Shown here: in pieces, positions 12,991 to 25,650 of the stretch
Numbering within the stretch: the stretch's first letter is position 1
How the letters are laid out: the number at the start of each line of letters is the position of its first letter
Assembly: GCA_949126835.1 (NCBI GenBank)
Contig: OX421496.1
Span: 15,642,844-15,706,843, forward strand
Direction of reading: 5' to 3'
Source: Anisus vortex
Taxonomy: Eukaryota > Mollusca > Gastropoda > Planorbidae
Length of the DNA stretch: 64,000 nt
Program-made: the position numbers and the translations under genes
The notes under the pieces: generated by a model
Databases searched by the model: none
The model's input: the letters and a program-made list of their open reading frames with translations, nothing else
Told to the model about the DNA's origin: nothing

Positions 12991-15245
12991 AGATAGATTA
13001 CATAGATAGATCTATAGGTAGACAAATCGAAATATTATATCAATGGAATAGATATATACAATGGATCTATATATTATATCGATAAATCGACAGAATAAAT
13101 CGATAGATTGGATCGATAAAGTCTATCAATATATTAGATCAATAGACTAGAGCAATTTATCGATAAATAGAAGTACAGCAGGTAAAAAAAATAAACCTAC
13201 AGATACATACTGCATTGTATGATCAAAATGTCAGTAATGCAGTCGGTAATGACTCATACAAACTTTGACCATAAGAACATTACAGGAACAAATAAACTAT
13301 ATTTTAAAAAATACGATTTTGTGTGTGTACACTGAAACAGAACAGAGTTTGTGAGTCAAAGTTCAAAGATCTTTTAATCAACGCCAGCCTGAAAGCGCTT
13401 GGTGGAGAATAAACTGAGTGTGTATTAGAAACATTTTTTTTATTTTGATCGGCAATTGTCTCAAGAATTGACGGCCTTGGAAAGATTCATTTATGCAAGC
13501 CACAGTACAAGGTGGAAGGCGAAGAGGCAGACAGAAGAAAAGATGATGTAAAAGAGTTGGACCCAGTCTGTCCTTTATTGGCCCTCAAAGTGCGACAGAA
13601 GACAGTGAGGTGGTCATACAGTCAACATTAATATTTATTTAATATCCCCAAAACCCAACCCAGGGCGTTTTGGATAGGTCAAGATGATTGTGCGCAAAGT
13701 TTATTTTTTGTGTTAAATCCAGAAACTACACTATACGGCTATGTTCTCGTTAGGTTTTTCCAAGGATAACCCCAGTCGCGAAAAATGGGGGGGGGGGGGG
13801 GCGAATAAAAGAAGATTGTGTTTAAGAAAAGGGAAAGGCTACTTTCAAGTTTTCAGCGTCGGTTAAGATATAACGAAAGAAACAACAACACGCTTTTAAA
13901 GTTGTTTTTTTTAATGGACCTATTTCTTTCAACAGCACACATATGATCGACCAAACATTCCTAAACTGGCTGTATCTTAACTTCGCGCACAAGTAAGAAG
14001 AGTCTCCTCTTCTGTCTACGTGTTGACACCACCCCAGATAACTTTATTTTTATTTCTACCACACGTATAGTGAAAGCAATGTCATGGTTGGGGCTCCTTT
14101 TTGGGGGGCTGACAACAAAGCAACAATCATTCTGTGATGTTGTGTAATCCAGCTTGGTTTTACTTTTTCTATTTTTTTTTCTCTCACACTCTTATCGGAA
14201 AACACGATGACAAGTTGAGTCATCAAAACGCGCACACAAATGTGTGCAACGTGTTCCGGCCGGGGGGAATATATTCTAAGAGCACATATAATATACTCTA
14301 TTCATTGTATTCATTGTAAGGGGCCGTTCTGGTTTCAATATGGCACATGAAAACAAAACGCTCTAGATTTGCACAGTTGTCCAAAACTAAAATAGATCGG
14401 TATTTTTAAGGCATGGTTTTAAGTTTAAAGAGATGCGTTACTGTGATTGAAATAAGAAAAGAGGGGGAAGTAACCATAGATCTACAACTGTAGTTACAAA
14501 GATTTTTATCAAACTTTCAACAAAGTTTATTTTTATTGCTTCAAAAACGGGGATAACAAGTCTTTTCTTACCCAACATAAAAGAAGTTTAAGCAGTAAAA
14601 ACTTCATAAAAATGTTAGAACTATTTTCTAACTAAACACACACTACATTAATTACATAAACATTGAACATAAAGAGCCAAAGAACTGTTGTTTTTTTTTA
14701 AATGAATTCTGAACTGCCTGTCTTAACTAATAAAACTCTTAGGATGTTTGTTTTTAATTATACAAATCAACCTTATTCATTATTGGTTAAAATTAAACAA
14801 GACACAAAATGTGGATAGGCTACAGTGTACGGGACATATATTGAATCAATTTCAATCATTAGTGATCATTTCAAAGCCGAGGTTGAACATTTTAATAAAG
14901 GTGGCTGTAGAGCTAGACTAGTTTTTATGGCATTTTAAGTCCAAACTGAGACAGAGAATTTCCTATCTTTTTTTTTTAATCTCTTTTTTTTTCTCCTTGA
15001 TGGTAGGAAACTTTTAGAAAACACATTTCTTATGTATATGGGGTTAAAATAGTTGTTGGGGGTTAAAATAGTTGTTGGGGGTTAATGCGATGAACAACAT
15101 CGGGAGGTTTATATAGAGAGATACAGAGTGGGGTGGGGAAGAGAGAGAGAGAAAGAAAGGGAGCGGATTGTAATGCTATCTATTGCATAAATAATGTGCA
15201 TAGTACCAGTACAAGCATATCAGGTTTAGTATTACAATGACTTAC

Positions 15246-17232
15246 CACACCCAGAGAGTGGCCTAGTTGAACCGGCGTGCGTGTTTCTTTTGTCTCGACC
15301 ATGGTAAGTGTGATAGAAGTTTGACGTGACAGGTCTGTCTGTGTCACTTGGTGGCTGTCTACCTGTCTTGTTTCTACACTCTGCCAACATGTCTGAAAGC
15401 TCAGATTTAGCAGTCGAAAACTGGCTGCTGAAGTCCGACCTGGCCGTGTGATACTGTTCCGAATCTGCCTCCGAGAGCTGGCAACTCCAATCCGGATAGC
15501 CTTCGTCGTCGTCGCGCGAGTCTATTCGGCCGATGTCGCATCCGGGCTCTGCGGCGCCCGGCGGATTTCGGTCGCCGCGTGGACGAATCAGGCACAGGAG
15601 ATTGTCAACTGAGCACGTGTGCTGTCCACCGAGTTTAGTCCCGCGGGGACCGATGTCCATGAGGGAGTGACTCCTGTTCCTAGACGTCGGTGAATGTTCG
15701 TACGGCAGATCGTCGTCTGTGTCCTCGTCAATGTGAAGGTCGGAGCAACACGAGCACGAGAAAGAGCTTGAAAGATCCCCTCGACTCGAACACAGGGTTG
15801 AGCTGGACGAGTAGCGGCTGGCGTCTTCCAGTTTTTCGGTCCAGCGGCTACTCGACGAGTGGGCATCGTCCACATCCTCCGAGAAAGAGGACGACGAGGA
15901 GCCCGAGCTGCGGAACGAGGTCAAGCGTACGGAAGCCGGCAAAGACAAGTCGTTGAACGAGTGCGAATTACCACTTCGCGGGTTGTCGGTAGCATCTGAA
16001 AAAAGCCTGTGGTCTGCTTCGTGTCCACGGCATGTTAAGTCTGCAAGCGATTGCGTTTTGAGGTGTTTCTGTTCACCGCTCCCCTTAGATAATCCATAGG
16101 GTGAACGATGTGAGCACCCATCAAGCAAAAGCCGACTGTTTCGTCTTATCTTCTTAAGAATCTTCTCCCAATCCTCCACGGAACGCCACATGAGACCGCC
16201 CTGCCCGTGATCATCTGAGCAACTCGGCTGGGCCTCGTCCTGAGACGCGCACGAGTTGACACTCACCAACGATCCAGATATCACATTTTTATCACAGTAG
16301 GATTTGAAATCACCGAAAATATCCCGGCTGGAGCCCATCTGGCTTAAACCTGACAGCAAATTAGATTTCCTGCCATTTCGAAAATTTTCGAACTCTTTCT
16401 CGAATTCCAAAAAAGTCTCATCGTTATCGAAGAAATCAGAGAACAGGTCTGAGGCGTCTTCGTCCTTCATGTTTGTTCCTGTGATCTGCTCGGATCTCAG
16501 CAGCAAGCCAACATTTTCTCGCGAAAGTCGTCTGCGAGTTTCACGCCCAGGCAAAAATGGGACGCTTTCCATCTGCTGGGAATCGCGCGCTTTATTCACC
16601 GTATCAAAAACACGCTCGAATTCTATGAAATGCTCGTCTCCATTGAGAAAGTCCATGAGTATCTCTCTTATGTTCGAGCCTATGCCGCTTCTTCTATCAA
16701 AGCCGAACACTCCGCTGCGCCTATCGAAGTCAGCCCTCAGGCCGAACGAGTCACGCTTGGACAGTAAGTCTTCTGCACTATGCGATCTGTGCGACCTCAC
16801 GGGTGGGCACTCAACCCTTTTATCGTTATACACAGGTCCGTTGTCGGCTATGGGAGGATGCCCGGGCGTGGTCTTCGGGCTGACGTGGCTGCCTGGAAGC
16901 TTGCTGCGCTCATGGTGATGTTTGCGCCTGCTCTGGCAAAAGCTGTTGGGCCTGCAGATAATCTCCAAGTCTTCCTTTAGAGCGGCATAGCTGAGCTGCC
17001 CGCCCGATTTCTGATCTGCGCCCTGGCAGTTCCGCTTGAGTCTCTGAAAGTCTTTGAGGTCCTGCTTGAAGTCCTCGAAGTCCTGCTCGTCCTTAAAACC
17101 GTACAGAAAATAATTATATTTAGAGGTGGGCAGTTCGGAGAATTTAAGGTTAAATATGCTACTTGCGGAGTCGGAAGACGAGCATACTTGTAGATCTTGA
17201 GAACCTTTACTATAGTAACCACTGTCCTCCAT
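15246..17232 (-). CDS. Large alternative first exon (662 codons) inside the RASSF-like gene, novel N-terminus
   Basis: The ATG at 17232 has an in-frame TAG three codons upstream. It opens 662 codons that end at a consensus donor (gtaagt from 15245) in phase 1. The unspliced frame would stop four codons later. The next same-strand coding exon seen is 1..163, which accepts phase 1, so the junction reads ...L-S-G-C-A-C-Q-Y-T-C-H. The product would lack the first half of the C1 domain, comparable in layout to the second-promoter isoform RASSF1C. No known domain is recognised. The protein is Ser/Asp-rich and probably disordered. It has three acidic-aromatic repeats (about residues 45-63, 195-212, 267-285) and five S-x-x-(D/N)-(L/I)-type sites (152-156, 395-399, 425-429, 523-527, 541-545). 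The exon is clearly richer in GC and CpG than its surroundings. It could instead be a separate gene whose later exons are elsewhere. Confidence 0.7.
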
Positions 17233-18680
17233 AACGAACTAAACACCCTACTGTACAACTTTCCTGCCAACTAACTCACTGGACATTTTCTATATAATAA
17301 ATCAATTAGTGTTCCAACAAAAGTTGTTTGTTTTTTATAACTGAATGTTAAAATGATATGTCTATTGACCATTAAAAACTGGAAATAAATTGTTCAGAAC
17401 AAGGTGTACCACAGATATAAACCGAAATCAAAAACAACTTGTGTTATCAAAACAGTGACCGTAATATCCAACTATATTACACGAACTATCTAGCGAGCAA
17501 GGTAAGTAAACAGCAGATGAATTTTCTGTTCAGGCGCACACAAAAGTAGAAAAAACATCCTCAAAGAGTGTCTCGTCTCCTCTCAAACATCTAAACATAA
17601 CCAAGGATAAGATAAGATTTAAGGAGCAAAAACCTCCCTCATACACAAAAATCACATCCGCCTTTAGCACACAGGCGCGTCAGGAGAAGGCATTGTGTGG
17701 AACTTGCCAACACAGACACAACACAAAAAAAAAAAGATCTAAGATCGGTGCAGCCTAAGCTTACTTCTTTCGCCAAGGTATGGGTTTAATAACCAAGTAC
17801 AATGACGTGTGTGAGCTCCTTCGTGTGAGTGCCAGGTAAGGTGAGCAAGAGAAAAGAAGGTAGTATAGTGGGGCGATGGTAGGTAGTATAGTGGGGCGAT
17901 GGTAGGTAGTATAGTGGGGCGATGGTAGGGGGCGGCGAAGAGAGCTTCCCTATGTGTAAATAAAGTCTGTTCTTCCTAAAGAGGGGAGAGATTTTAGGTA
18001 AAGTTTATAACTTTCTAACCGAAAAAAACTAAATAAAACGAAAAGAAAACAAAGCTCACCGCAAACATGTGCAACTATTATGGAGGAAGTAACAAACTAT
18101 AAACAATGAAAGAAGTTGTTCAACGCTTGAAATAAAGAACAATGACGATGAGTGAAACGTCCAGTGAAAACTAAATAAAATAAGTATCTAAAGTAAGGGA
18201 CGCTATCTGTAACAATAAACAATAGTCCACAACACGGAGAGAGTAAAAATAAAAAAATATAGGCCTACACTCAAGACTACCGGTACCGACGCCGCCATGT
18301 GATGTGCCCTAGACATATAACACACGCCAACATACACACAGGGCAACACATGTCCTACAACTCGTGCTCACACTCTGTCCAAGTTTTTGCCAAATTAGCT
18401 CACCGTGACTAACTAAGAAATAAAAAAAAAGATCCAATCCCTAACTCCCCGATCAACCCCCCCCCCCCCCCTCTTTTCCTGAAGCGGTTTCAAACGCTTC
18501 AATGCATTTTTCTTTTCACCTTTTATTTTAACTGCCCTCACTACCCTTTTTTTTTTAAACCTCTCTTCCTCGCCACTCTCCCCCTTCCTTCGTTGTACGG
18601 GTGAAACAAGTTCAGCGCAGATGAGCTGCTTTCTACTCTTGCTCACGCAAACAGGCGCACGGCAGGTCCGCAGCGAGCAA
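17233..18680 (-). promoter_or_regulatory. Candidate promoter/5' region of the 662-codon exon
   Basis: No coding sequence is seen here. The sequence just upstream of the ATG at 17232 has no convincing polypyrimidine tract and acceptor in a phase that would join an upstream coding exon. That favours a transcription start in this interval. It contains three tandem copies of a 23-bp unit (gtagtatagtggggcgatg core, about 17862..17935) and a C-run at 18459..18472. No TATA box or start site can be fixed from sequence alone. Confidence 0.3.
17862..17935. repeat. Short tandem repeat, three copies
   Basis: ggtagtatagtggggcgat recurs three times in the region upstream of the 662-codon exon. Confidence 0.85.
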
Positions 18681-18684
18681 AGGT

Positions 18685-18690
<6 letters not shown>

Positions 18691-18771
<81 letters not shown>
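18691..18771. repeat. (GA)n microsatellite
   Basis: About 80 bp of uninterrupted ga dinucleotides. The open frame of Ser-Leu on the minus strand is an artefact of this tract. Confidence 0.95.
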
Positions 18772-18776
<5 letters not shown>

Positions 18777-19994
18777 TAAAGATGTAGGTAGGGGTGGAAG
18801 GGTGTACAGCTAATAATATTTTTTTTTGTTGATATAGAAAGAATCCGGAGAACGTTTTTTTTTTACTAAGGCCAATTGAAGAAATTCTAGATCTATGGTT
18901 AATTAAACCCATCAAAGGTAAAAGTAAACTTGTTACAAGTACATAACAACAACAGTTACACCTCACGCTGAGCTCGCGTTACACCAAAGGTTTTTCTCCA
19001 TGACATGCAAGCTATGCGTTTTTTTTATATAGATGTAGCTTTTTACAGGTGAGCGTACCAATGTCCAAACTACCTATATTTAACCAAACTAATATAAGGT
19101 AACCCATTTGAGCTGGATAGACCCGAGAGGAAAAATCGTGGCGTCTTTGTCCTATGTCCTTAAAATGCCCCATTGAATCTTTGTTTAAAACAAATTAAAT
19201 TTAAACAACAAAAAAATAATTTATAAACTGCACATTATAATTGTAATAATAGAACTGTTTTCCCAATGTTTAGGGTCGATTTTGTTTTAACTGTATTTTT
19301 TTGTGTGCTTTCAAATTATTGTTTTTATATTTCGACGCCTTATCAAAATAAAAAAAAGAAAACCGGTTTTATCATAGTTTTATGCATTATTACTAAATAA
19401 ATTATCATCACAAAAAAACAATATAACTCAGCTCTAGACAAAGTTGGGGGATATCGGGATATCAAACCAATATTTACAACACGCTTCATTTCGTTTAAAA
19501 TATAATAATATAGTGGAGATAAACCATAAGATACTAATAAAAGGACATACTTAAAAACTCCAACTTTCGAAATTGAACAGACAGCTAATTGAAGTTTTAC
19601 TACACTGTGGCCTACACGGTATTCTTTGTGAACGAAGGCGTTAGCGGGCGATCTATGGCGCCACAAAGGTTCAAGGACTAACCTAAAGGACATACAAGAT
19701 GTAGGAGTGGATTACACAAAGAAAGACGTGGGAGAAAAAAATAGGCCCAAAGTTGTGTAAATACAAAAAAACTTGCAGCGAACCATGAAAATCTAATTGC
19801 GCCCCTTTGTGACAAAAGGGCCCACGTTTTTTTTTACAGTATTCCTTAGTACATAGGTGACAATCAGAAGGAATATATCTACGTCCATTTACGTCCAAGG
19901 CGGAAACGGAAAAGGGACATCCACTGGACAAGATCTATGTGCGCGCCATAATATGATGAGGTTAACCAATCACACTTAGTTTAAAGTGACAGGG

Positions 19995-20118
19995 TAGGGG
20001 AAACAAAACCCCTATTTGAAATCGGATTTGTAGAACCGAAAATCGGTTTCGGGGGAAAAAAAAGATATTAACATCCCTAGTTCTATGGTTTACTTACATA
20101 GAGTACCCATTAACTCAA
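19995..20118. repeat. Direct repeat, copy 1
   Basis: About 122 bp (aacccctatttgaaatcgg to gagtacccattaact) also present at 21390..21512. The match continues past the inner TIR end ttaacatcccta. Confidence 0.85.
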
Positions 20119-20430
20119 TTCGACTTCACATAGCATTATATCAATTTGACTTCACATAATATTTTATCAATCCAATGTTCTTTTTAAACATGTAGCGCCT
20201 AAATTTATGGAACAATTTGCCCTCGACATAGAGAGGATCTGAAGCAAAAAAAAGTACAAACTTTTCAAGAAACATTTAAAGACCCGCCTCTCCGGCAAAA
20301 AATTGTGTGCCCCACATCTATTTCCCTTAACTCCGCGACAGGATCTCTGAATCTTGGACAAGGTGAGCACTGGGCAATACTAACAATGTAACGGTAAAAA
20401 CACGGAGAGATGTTCTATTTGTGTGTGAAC

Positions 20431-21713
20431 TAGAAACCGACCAAAGTTCGTGGTTTCGGTTTCGGCCGGAGCCAAAAGGTTAGTTTTAGGTTTGCTTGCG
20501 GTTTCGGCCGAAACTGATATTGACTTTCGGTCATCAGCCAAATAAACTTTCAAAATTCAAAATGCTACGCTAGTGTTGCATCTATTACTCTGCTTATAGA
20601 TACTATTATTTACTAAAACTGTTGCGAGTTAATCTGTGTGAAGTAGGGATGTTAAACGAAAACCGGATTTCGGGAGGAAATCATTCATAATGGTGTCACA
20701 CGATTTATTTATCTTTTTATCTGAAGAAATATTTTTAAACCCTGTTTGATTAGCACAAAATAATTCCTTAACATTAAATGCCTTTCAAATATTAATCAAA
20801 GGCGACTCATAGGCCTATTGTGTTTATTTTTTTCAAAGCCCGAGTATTGCTGGCAATACAAGCACAGCAACAGCCAACACAAAGATGTTAAGTCACAATT
20901 TATTAACTCTATCGTAGTCAAGAAGAAAAAACAACAACTGGAATTTCCCCGTTGATCCTGAACGCTCCCAACAGTCAAACGAAATAGATGTTAAATATTT
21001 GGACTTCAAAAGGAAGACAAAACGAACGACATATTAATTTTAGTGTTTCATTTGAACCTTCCCCGTTAAACCCTTCAATCGGTTCAGTTTTATTACAATA
21101 GCTGACAATTTTTGTCTAGTGGCAAAACTGAACTAAAAAGAGTCTTTTTCAAACTTTAATATTATTTTAATGTGTGGAACTTGTATCATATTTATATTAT
21201 AATTAGAGTGTATATAAGTCTAAATTTTAAATTCATGACAATGTCATTGTTGATTTTTCACAATTCAAAATAACCAGGTTCTAAGGATCAATGGTCCTTC
21301 CTATTCATTTGGTTTATACAATTATTTTTTTAGTATAATCTACGCAAATTTGTCTTTTTCTACCTAAAACTTACTTTGCCCAGGGGCGGGAGGGAGGGGA
21401 ACCAAAACCCCTATTTGAAATCGGATTTGTAGAACCGAAAATCGGTTTTGAGAAAAAACGATATTAACATCCCTAGTTCTATGGTTTACTTACATAGAGT
21501 ACCCATTAACTAGTTAATATTACACACAATTGTGCAGTCTTTTTTAATCTCTTGTATAGCATTTTCTATTTACCTATTTTTCCGTTACGGTTTCGGCCGA
21601 ATGTGTAGTAAAATTATCGGTATCACCTTCGGCTTCAAAAGAAAGTCAGTTTATAATTTTCGGTATGGTTTCATTTTCGGCCGAAACCAAACTTTGGTTT
21701 CGGTCGGTCTTTA
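20431..21713. mobile_element. hAT-like element with a second element nested inside
   Basis: Outer ends tagaaaccgaccaaag and ggtcggtctttа-type end (ctttggtttcggtcgg) are inverted. They are flanked by gtgtgaac and gtgtgaat (7 of 8). An inner unit from about 20646 (tagggatgttaaac) to 21474 (ttaacatcccta) also has inverted ends. Confidence 0.6.
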
Positions 21714-23983
21714 GTGTGAATTATAACCATAATACACAAAAGACAATGAAAATATCCAGATCAAATGGCTTTTTTTTTTAATCAAATAAATCAAATCATT
21801 GAAACAAACTAACAACCGTAAACTGGAAAATACTATATATTTTAAGTTGTATGTTATATCGTACATTGTATTAGCGCACCTTTCTTTTATCAAGTAGGCC
21901 TACAGGGAATGACCAATGTGGTGAGGGTGGGGTATGAGGGAGTGCCAGGTCACCGGATGCATCCCGTGCTTATATATGCATATTATATATATAGATATTT
22001 ATATCCTTGTATATGACTAGGCACAACGATAGCAGACTATAGAATAGGTAGGTCAGTGTACACACAGCTCAATACTGCTTTCAGTGAACGTGCTGAAAGA
22101 CAGGTTCAGCACACACTGTGTGTCATGTCAACCGTTTAACACACACGTTCGTGGTTATCTTGTTTCGCGGAGCCAACCTTTGACCCTGGCAACAACTTGC
22201 TACACTTTGTATATAAAGGTCCTCAAAACAGTTTAAAATTCTGATGTGATCAAATCAGACACTCTGGTTCGCCACCAGGACAAGTCCCCGAGACGTTGAC
22301 ACGGGACCACTAGGTTATGAGCCAAGTCATGACCCTTGATAATAATTTTCCGAGCTTAGTGTCGCCAGCGTATACTATTTCGGCCCTTGGTCAGCACCCC
22401 CCCCCCCTCTCCTAGTTTGCCTGGGTAAAAAAAAGTCTACTTTGCCGATGGATAAAGTAAACAAGCAAAAAACAAAAATATACAATATTAAAAGTGCCAA
22501 AGAAAAATCAATTACACGAGTGTTCTGTCGAGTGTTCTGTCTGTTCTGTCCAGCTCAAAAAGGGAAACCAAAACACAAAGCACATAACCAACCAAAAACT
22601 ATTACCAACTTAAAAGCAATGGCACAGAACAAGTTTTAACCAAGCCTATCTATAGACTATAGGCCTACGATTTCATCAAGAAGTAACAGCAAGTTTCTGA
22701 ACAGTGTACTTTTGAAAAAGTCATTAAAACAAAATAGTTGGACTGAAAAATTATCCCGAAAAATATCTACAGTAGACTCCTCTACAACTCCGCTTTCTAA
22801 AATAAACTCACACACTAACTAAATAAAAATAGATCTACACGTTTGTGTCTCTAAATATATTTCATATCAAAATAAACTTCATAAATATTCATTATTTTTG
22901 TTTACTTGTCTATTTCAATATGTATATTTTCATATTTTACAAAAAAATTATACTTACTACACTGAGTAATTTTTTTTTAAATCACACAGAAACTTAAATC
23001 TGTAACCTTCGTTCAGTTTATCTCAATAACACTCCTGTATGAATGAGGAATCCCCAGCACATCTTATCTCTTTGAGAACGCATCAATAAACTGGGCTAAG
23101 ACACGGCCAACAGAACATATTATAGCTATGAATTCAGTGCATGAAGACCCAAAGCAGGTCTCTCTCTATATATATATATTAAATCATAAGTGTGTATATA
23201 ATCTTATCTAAACACCATTAACTCTCCCGAGACTGCCCCGGCTCTGAATGCGAACCAACAACAGCACACAACGCCCTTAAATTGTTTTAAAAAAAACTCG
23301 GCGAAAATTTTAACACAAAAAGAATAGGTGTGTGTGTGGGGGGCCGAGGGGGTTATTCAAGACACTCGTGACAACATTTAATATACGTAGGAGACACCGA
23401 ATGAATCACATGTATGTCGAGTTTTCTGCGGGGGGACCTGAGGTTTGAGGCGATCTCGCCACGTCCAGGTGTGTCATACACCGCTTTTTTTTTTACGGTA
23501 AATATTTCCTGGTCTATTTAGTATTAGTAGGCCGTTGGTCCGAGTGTTTAACAGACCTTTCGGGTCTGAGACACTTGCCAATAGAGGCGAAAACTATCTA
23601 GATTTGAAGAAATTGCGTAATCTGAAATAATACAATTTCAACATTGTGTGTGTGTTGACACATCATCAAATGGTCTATGTTTTATAGGTCAAGCACGAAT
23701 GAATAAATATGTAAATATTTTTTTTTTACATAAAACTAATAATTGAATTCATTGACCTTGGCCTTTCCACCTTCACACTTTCGACTACCACCTCATTACC
23801 CCAGTGGTGAAAATAACAGAAAAAGAAACAAAATAACTGTAAAAATGTCCGTTTATTAAAACACTTTTCTTTGTGTCTGGTCCCCCGATTTTTTAAATGT
23901 CCTTTTGTGTATTAATACAATTTTAAAAGCAACCAATTACAGTCAATGCTGACGTGCTGGTTACAGACCGTGATCGTGTAGAG

Positions 23984-24195
23984 CAGAGGTCAGCAACGAT
24001 TAGATAACAGTGTGCCAAAGTATGATGTCTAATTCATTCAGCGTGCCAAGAGCCTAAAACGTATCTTCATCTTGCACACAGTTTCTTGTGAAAAAAAAAC
24101 ACAAACTTACATTGCCTTTTTGGTGTCTTCCGCATGCCATTAAAATTGCTCTGTGTGCCACACGTGGCACGCGTATCGTAATTTGCCGACCCCTG
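23984..24195. mobile_element. hAT-like MITE, 212 bp
   Basis: Ends cagaggtcagcaac and ttgccgacccctg, with the perfect 8-bp duplication gtgtagag (23976..23983, 24196..24203). The end sequence matches the 11348 element, including cagtgtgccaaa and the sub-terminal attcattcagcgtg. Confidence 0.9.
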
Positions 24196-25477
24196 GTGTA
24201 GAGTGTAGAAGATTCAGCTTATTTAGGCCACGCGGCCACGAACAAATCCATGTTTTAAATACCCTGTTCAGATGGTGTTTTTTTGATGTTGTTTTTTTAC
24301 CACGATGAGTAAAGCAGACTTCATGGGCATACGCTACATGGATATTTTATGGCAAGATCCTTGCCAAGCTACTTTTTATTACCCCTAAGTGCCGTCTTGG
24401 GTAGCCAGATCAGCGGGGAGGTGGGGGAATCAACTCCAGCACACTATATTGACCCAATGTTTAAATTTTGGTCAAATGTTCGGCTAATATAGTGTATTGT
24501 TAGCGTAACTGCAGGATGATTTTAAACCCATGATTTCCGAAATGGAAATCCTATATTCCGCAGATATAATACCACTGATTGGATGGCTGAATGCCAAAAA
24601 CAATGCAGTAAAAACAACCACAGCAAATCATACTAAGAGAATTACAACCCTAATCCTTAAACTAAAAAAAAACCCACATTGAACAACTTATTATCTCACA
24701 CATCTTTATATCTTATAACGATATTTATCGTGGACGTAAAATTTAATTTTTTTTTTTAATACCACAATCAACTTGAATGCAAAGTTACAAAGACAGAACT
24801 AAAGATAATTCGAGAGAACCAACAGAATAATAAATTGTCAAATGTAAATTCGCGCAATTAAACACAAAAGAAAGGTTTTGTTTAAACCCACAAATATTTG
24901 ACTTAAAATTATTAAAGAAGGAATACGAAAATGTTTATTCATATGAACTTTCCTTATAGTGATTTCTGTGAATTGAACAAATAAAATAACACTACAATTA
25001 TATATTATACAAAATAATACTTTTACATTTTACCTTGCTTTGTTTTTAAAATACAAAACAAAAGTTGTCTACCTTGTGAGGAATTATCAACAAGGAACAA
25101 GGGCACAGTGTGTTCCTAAAGGGGATCGATTCATCAACCAATCATTACAATGTGTTAAATGTGAGACAAGATTGAAAACAGGATGTTATTGATTTGTCAA
25201 GCATTATTTAGAAAGCATTTGGCAAACAGGTTCATTTAATTCCTTGTTGTTAAAGATTACATTAAAAGACAATTTACATAGTTTTAACATAGGCCTACTG
25301 GCGGCTCATCAATGACGTACCGCGCCTTTTCCAACAATAGGCTACCAATTAGTATCAAAATGTCTTATTGGTGTTATATCTAATGAAATATTTTTTATAA
25401 TTACAGCACAATTCCTTAAATGAATTATTTAATTTAAAGTACAACTTACAATAATTAGCAAGGATATAATTACTGAA

Positions 25478-25650
25478 GCCGGCTGGTCCAGCGGTTAGTT
25501 CACGGGACTGTCAACAAAAAAAAAAACCAACTGACAGGTCGCGGGTTCTAGCCCTGCCACCGACGGATCCCTGTCGCCCTGCAGGAGTTTTGGGCCTAGT
25601 GGACGTAATAATCTTCTATCTAGAAGGAACGTCTGTAAACGTATAAGAGG
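25478..25650 (+). mobile_element. tRNA-derived SINE with LINE-like 3' tail
   Basis: The head resembles a tRNA with box A (TGGTCCAGCGGTTAGTTCAC) and box B (GGGTTCTAGCCC). The 3' end (taataatcttct-atct-agaaggaacgtctgtaa then gtataagag) matches the hairpin end of the LINE at 53088. Related copies lie at 9862..9990, 50371..50465 and, as a 3' fragment, 60365..60440. It is not a functional tRNA gene because the anticodon arm is disrupted. Confidence 0.85.

Larger units (their letters stand above)
164..15245. other. RASSF-like intron (3' part)
   Basis: No exon is recognised here. Besides the elements listed separately, 2353..3897, 5240..5990, 6273..7494, 7937..9861 and 13170..15245 look like unique AT-rich intron sequence with poly-G runs near 8408, 8676, 12198, 12280 and 13790. 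The small open frames here have no homology I recognise and no fitting splice sites. Confidence 0.7.

Noticed and set aside
16304..16918. 204-residue plus-strand frame
   Set aside because: Shadow of the 662-codon minus-strand exon; its sequence is the antisense of low-complexity Ser/Asp codons.
18643..18966. 107-residue minus-strand frame rich in Ser-Leu
   Set aside because: Produced by the (GA)n tract at 18691..18771.
25478..25560. Possible tRNA gene
   Set aside because: Box A and box B are present, but an A-run interrupts the anticodon region and the acceptor stem does not close; it is the head of a SINE.
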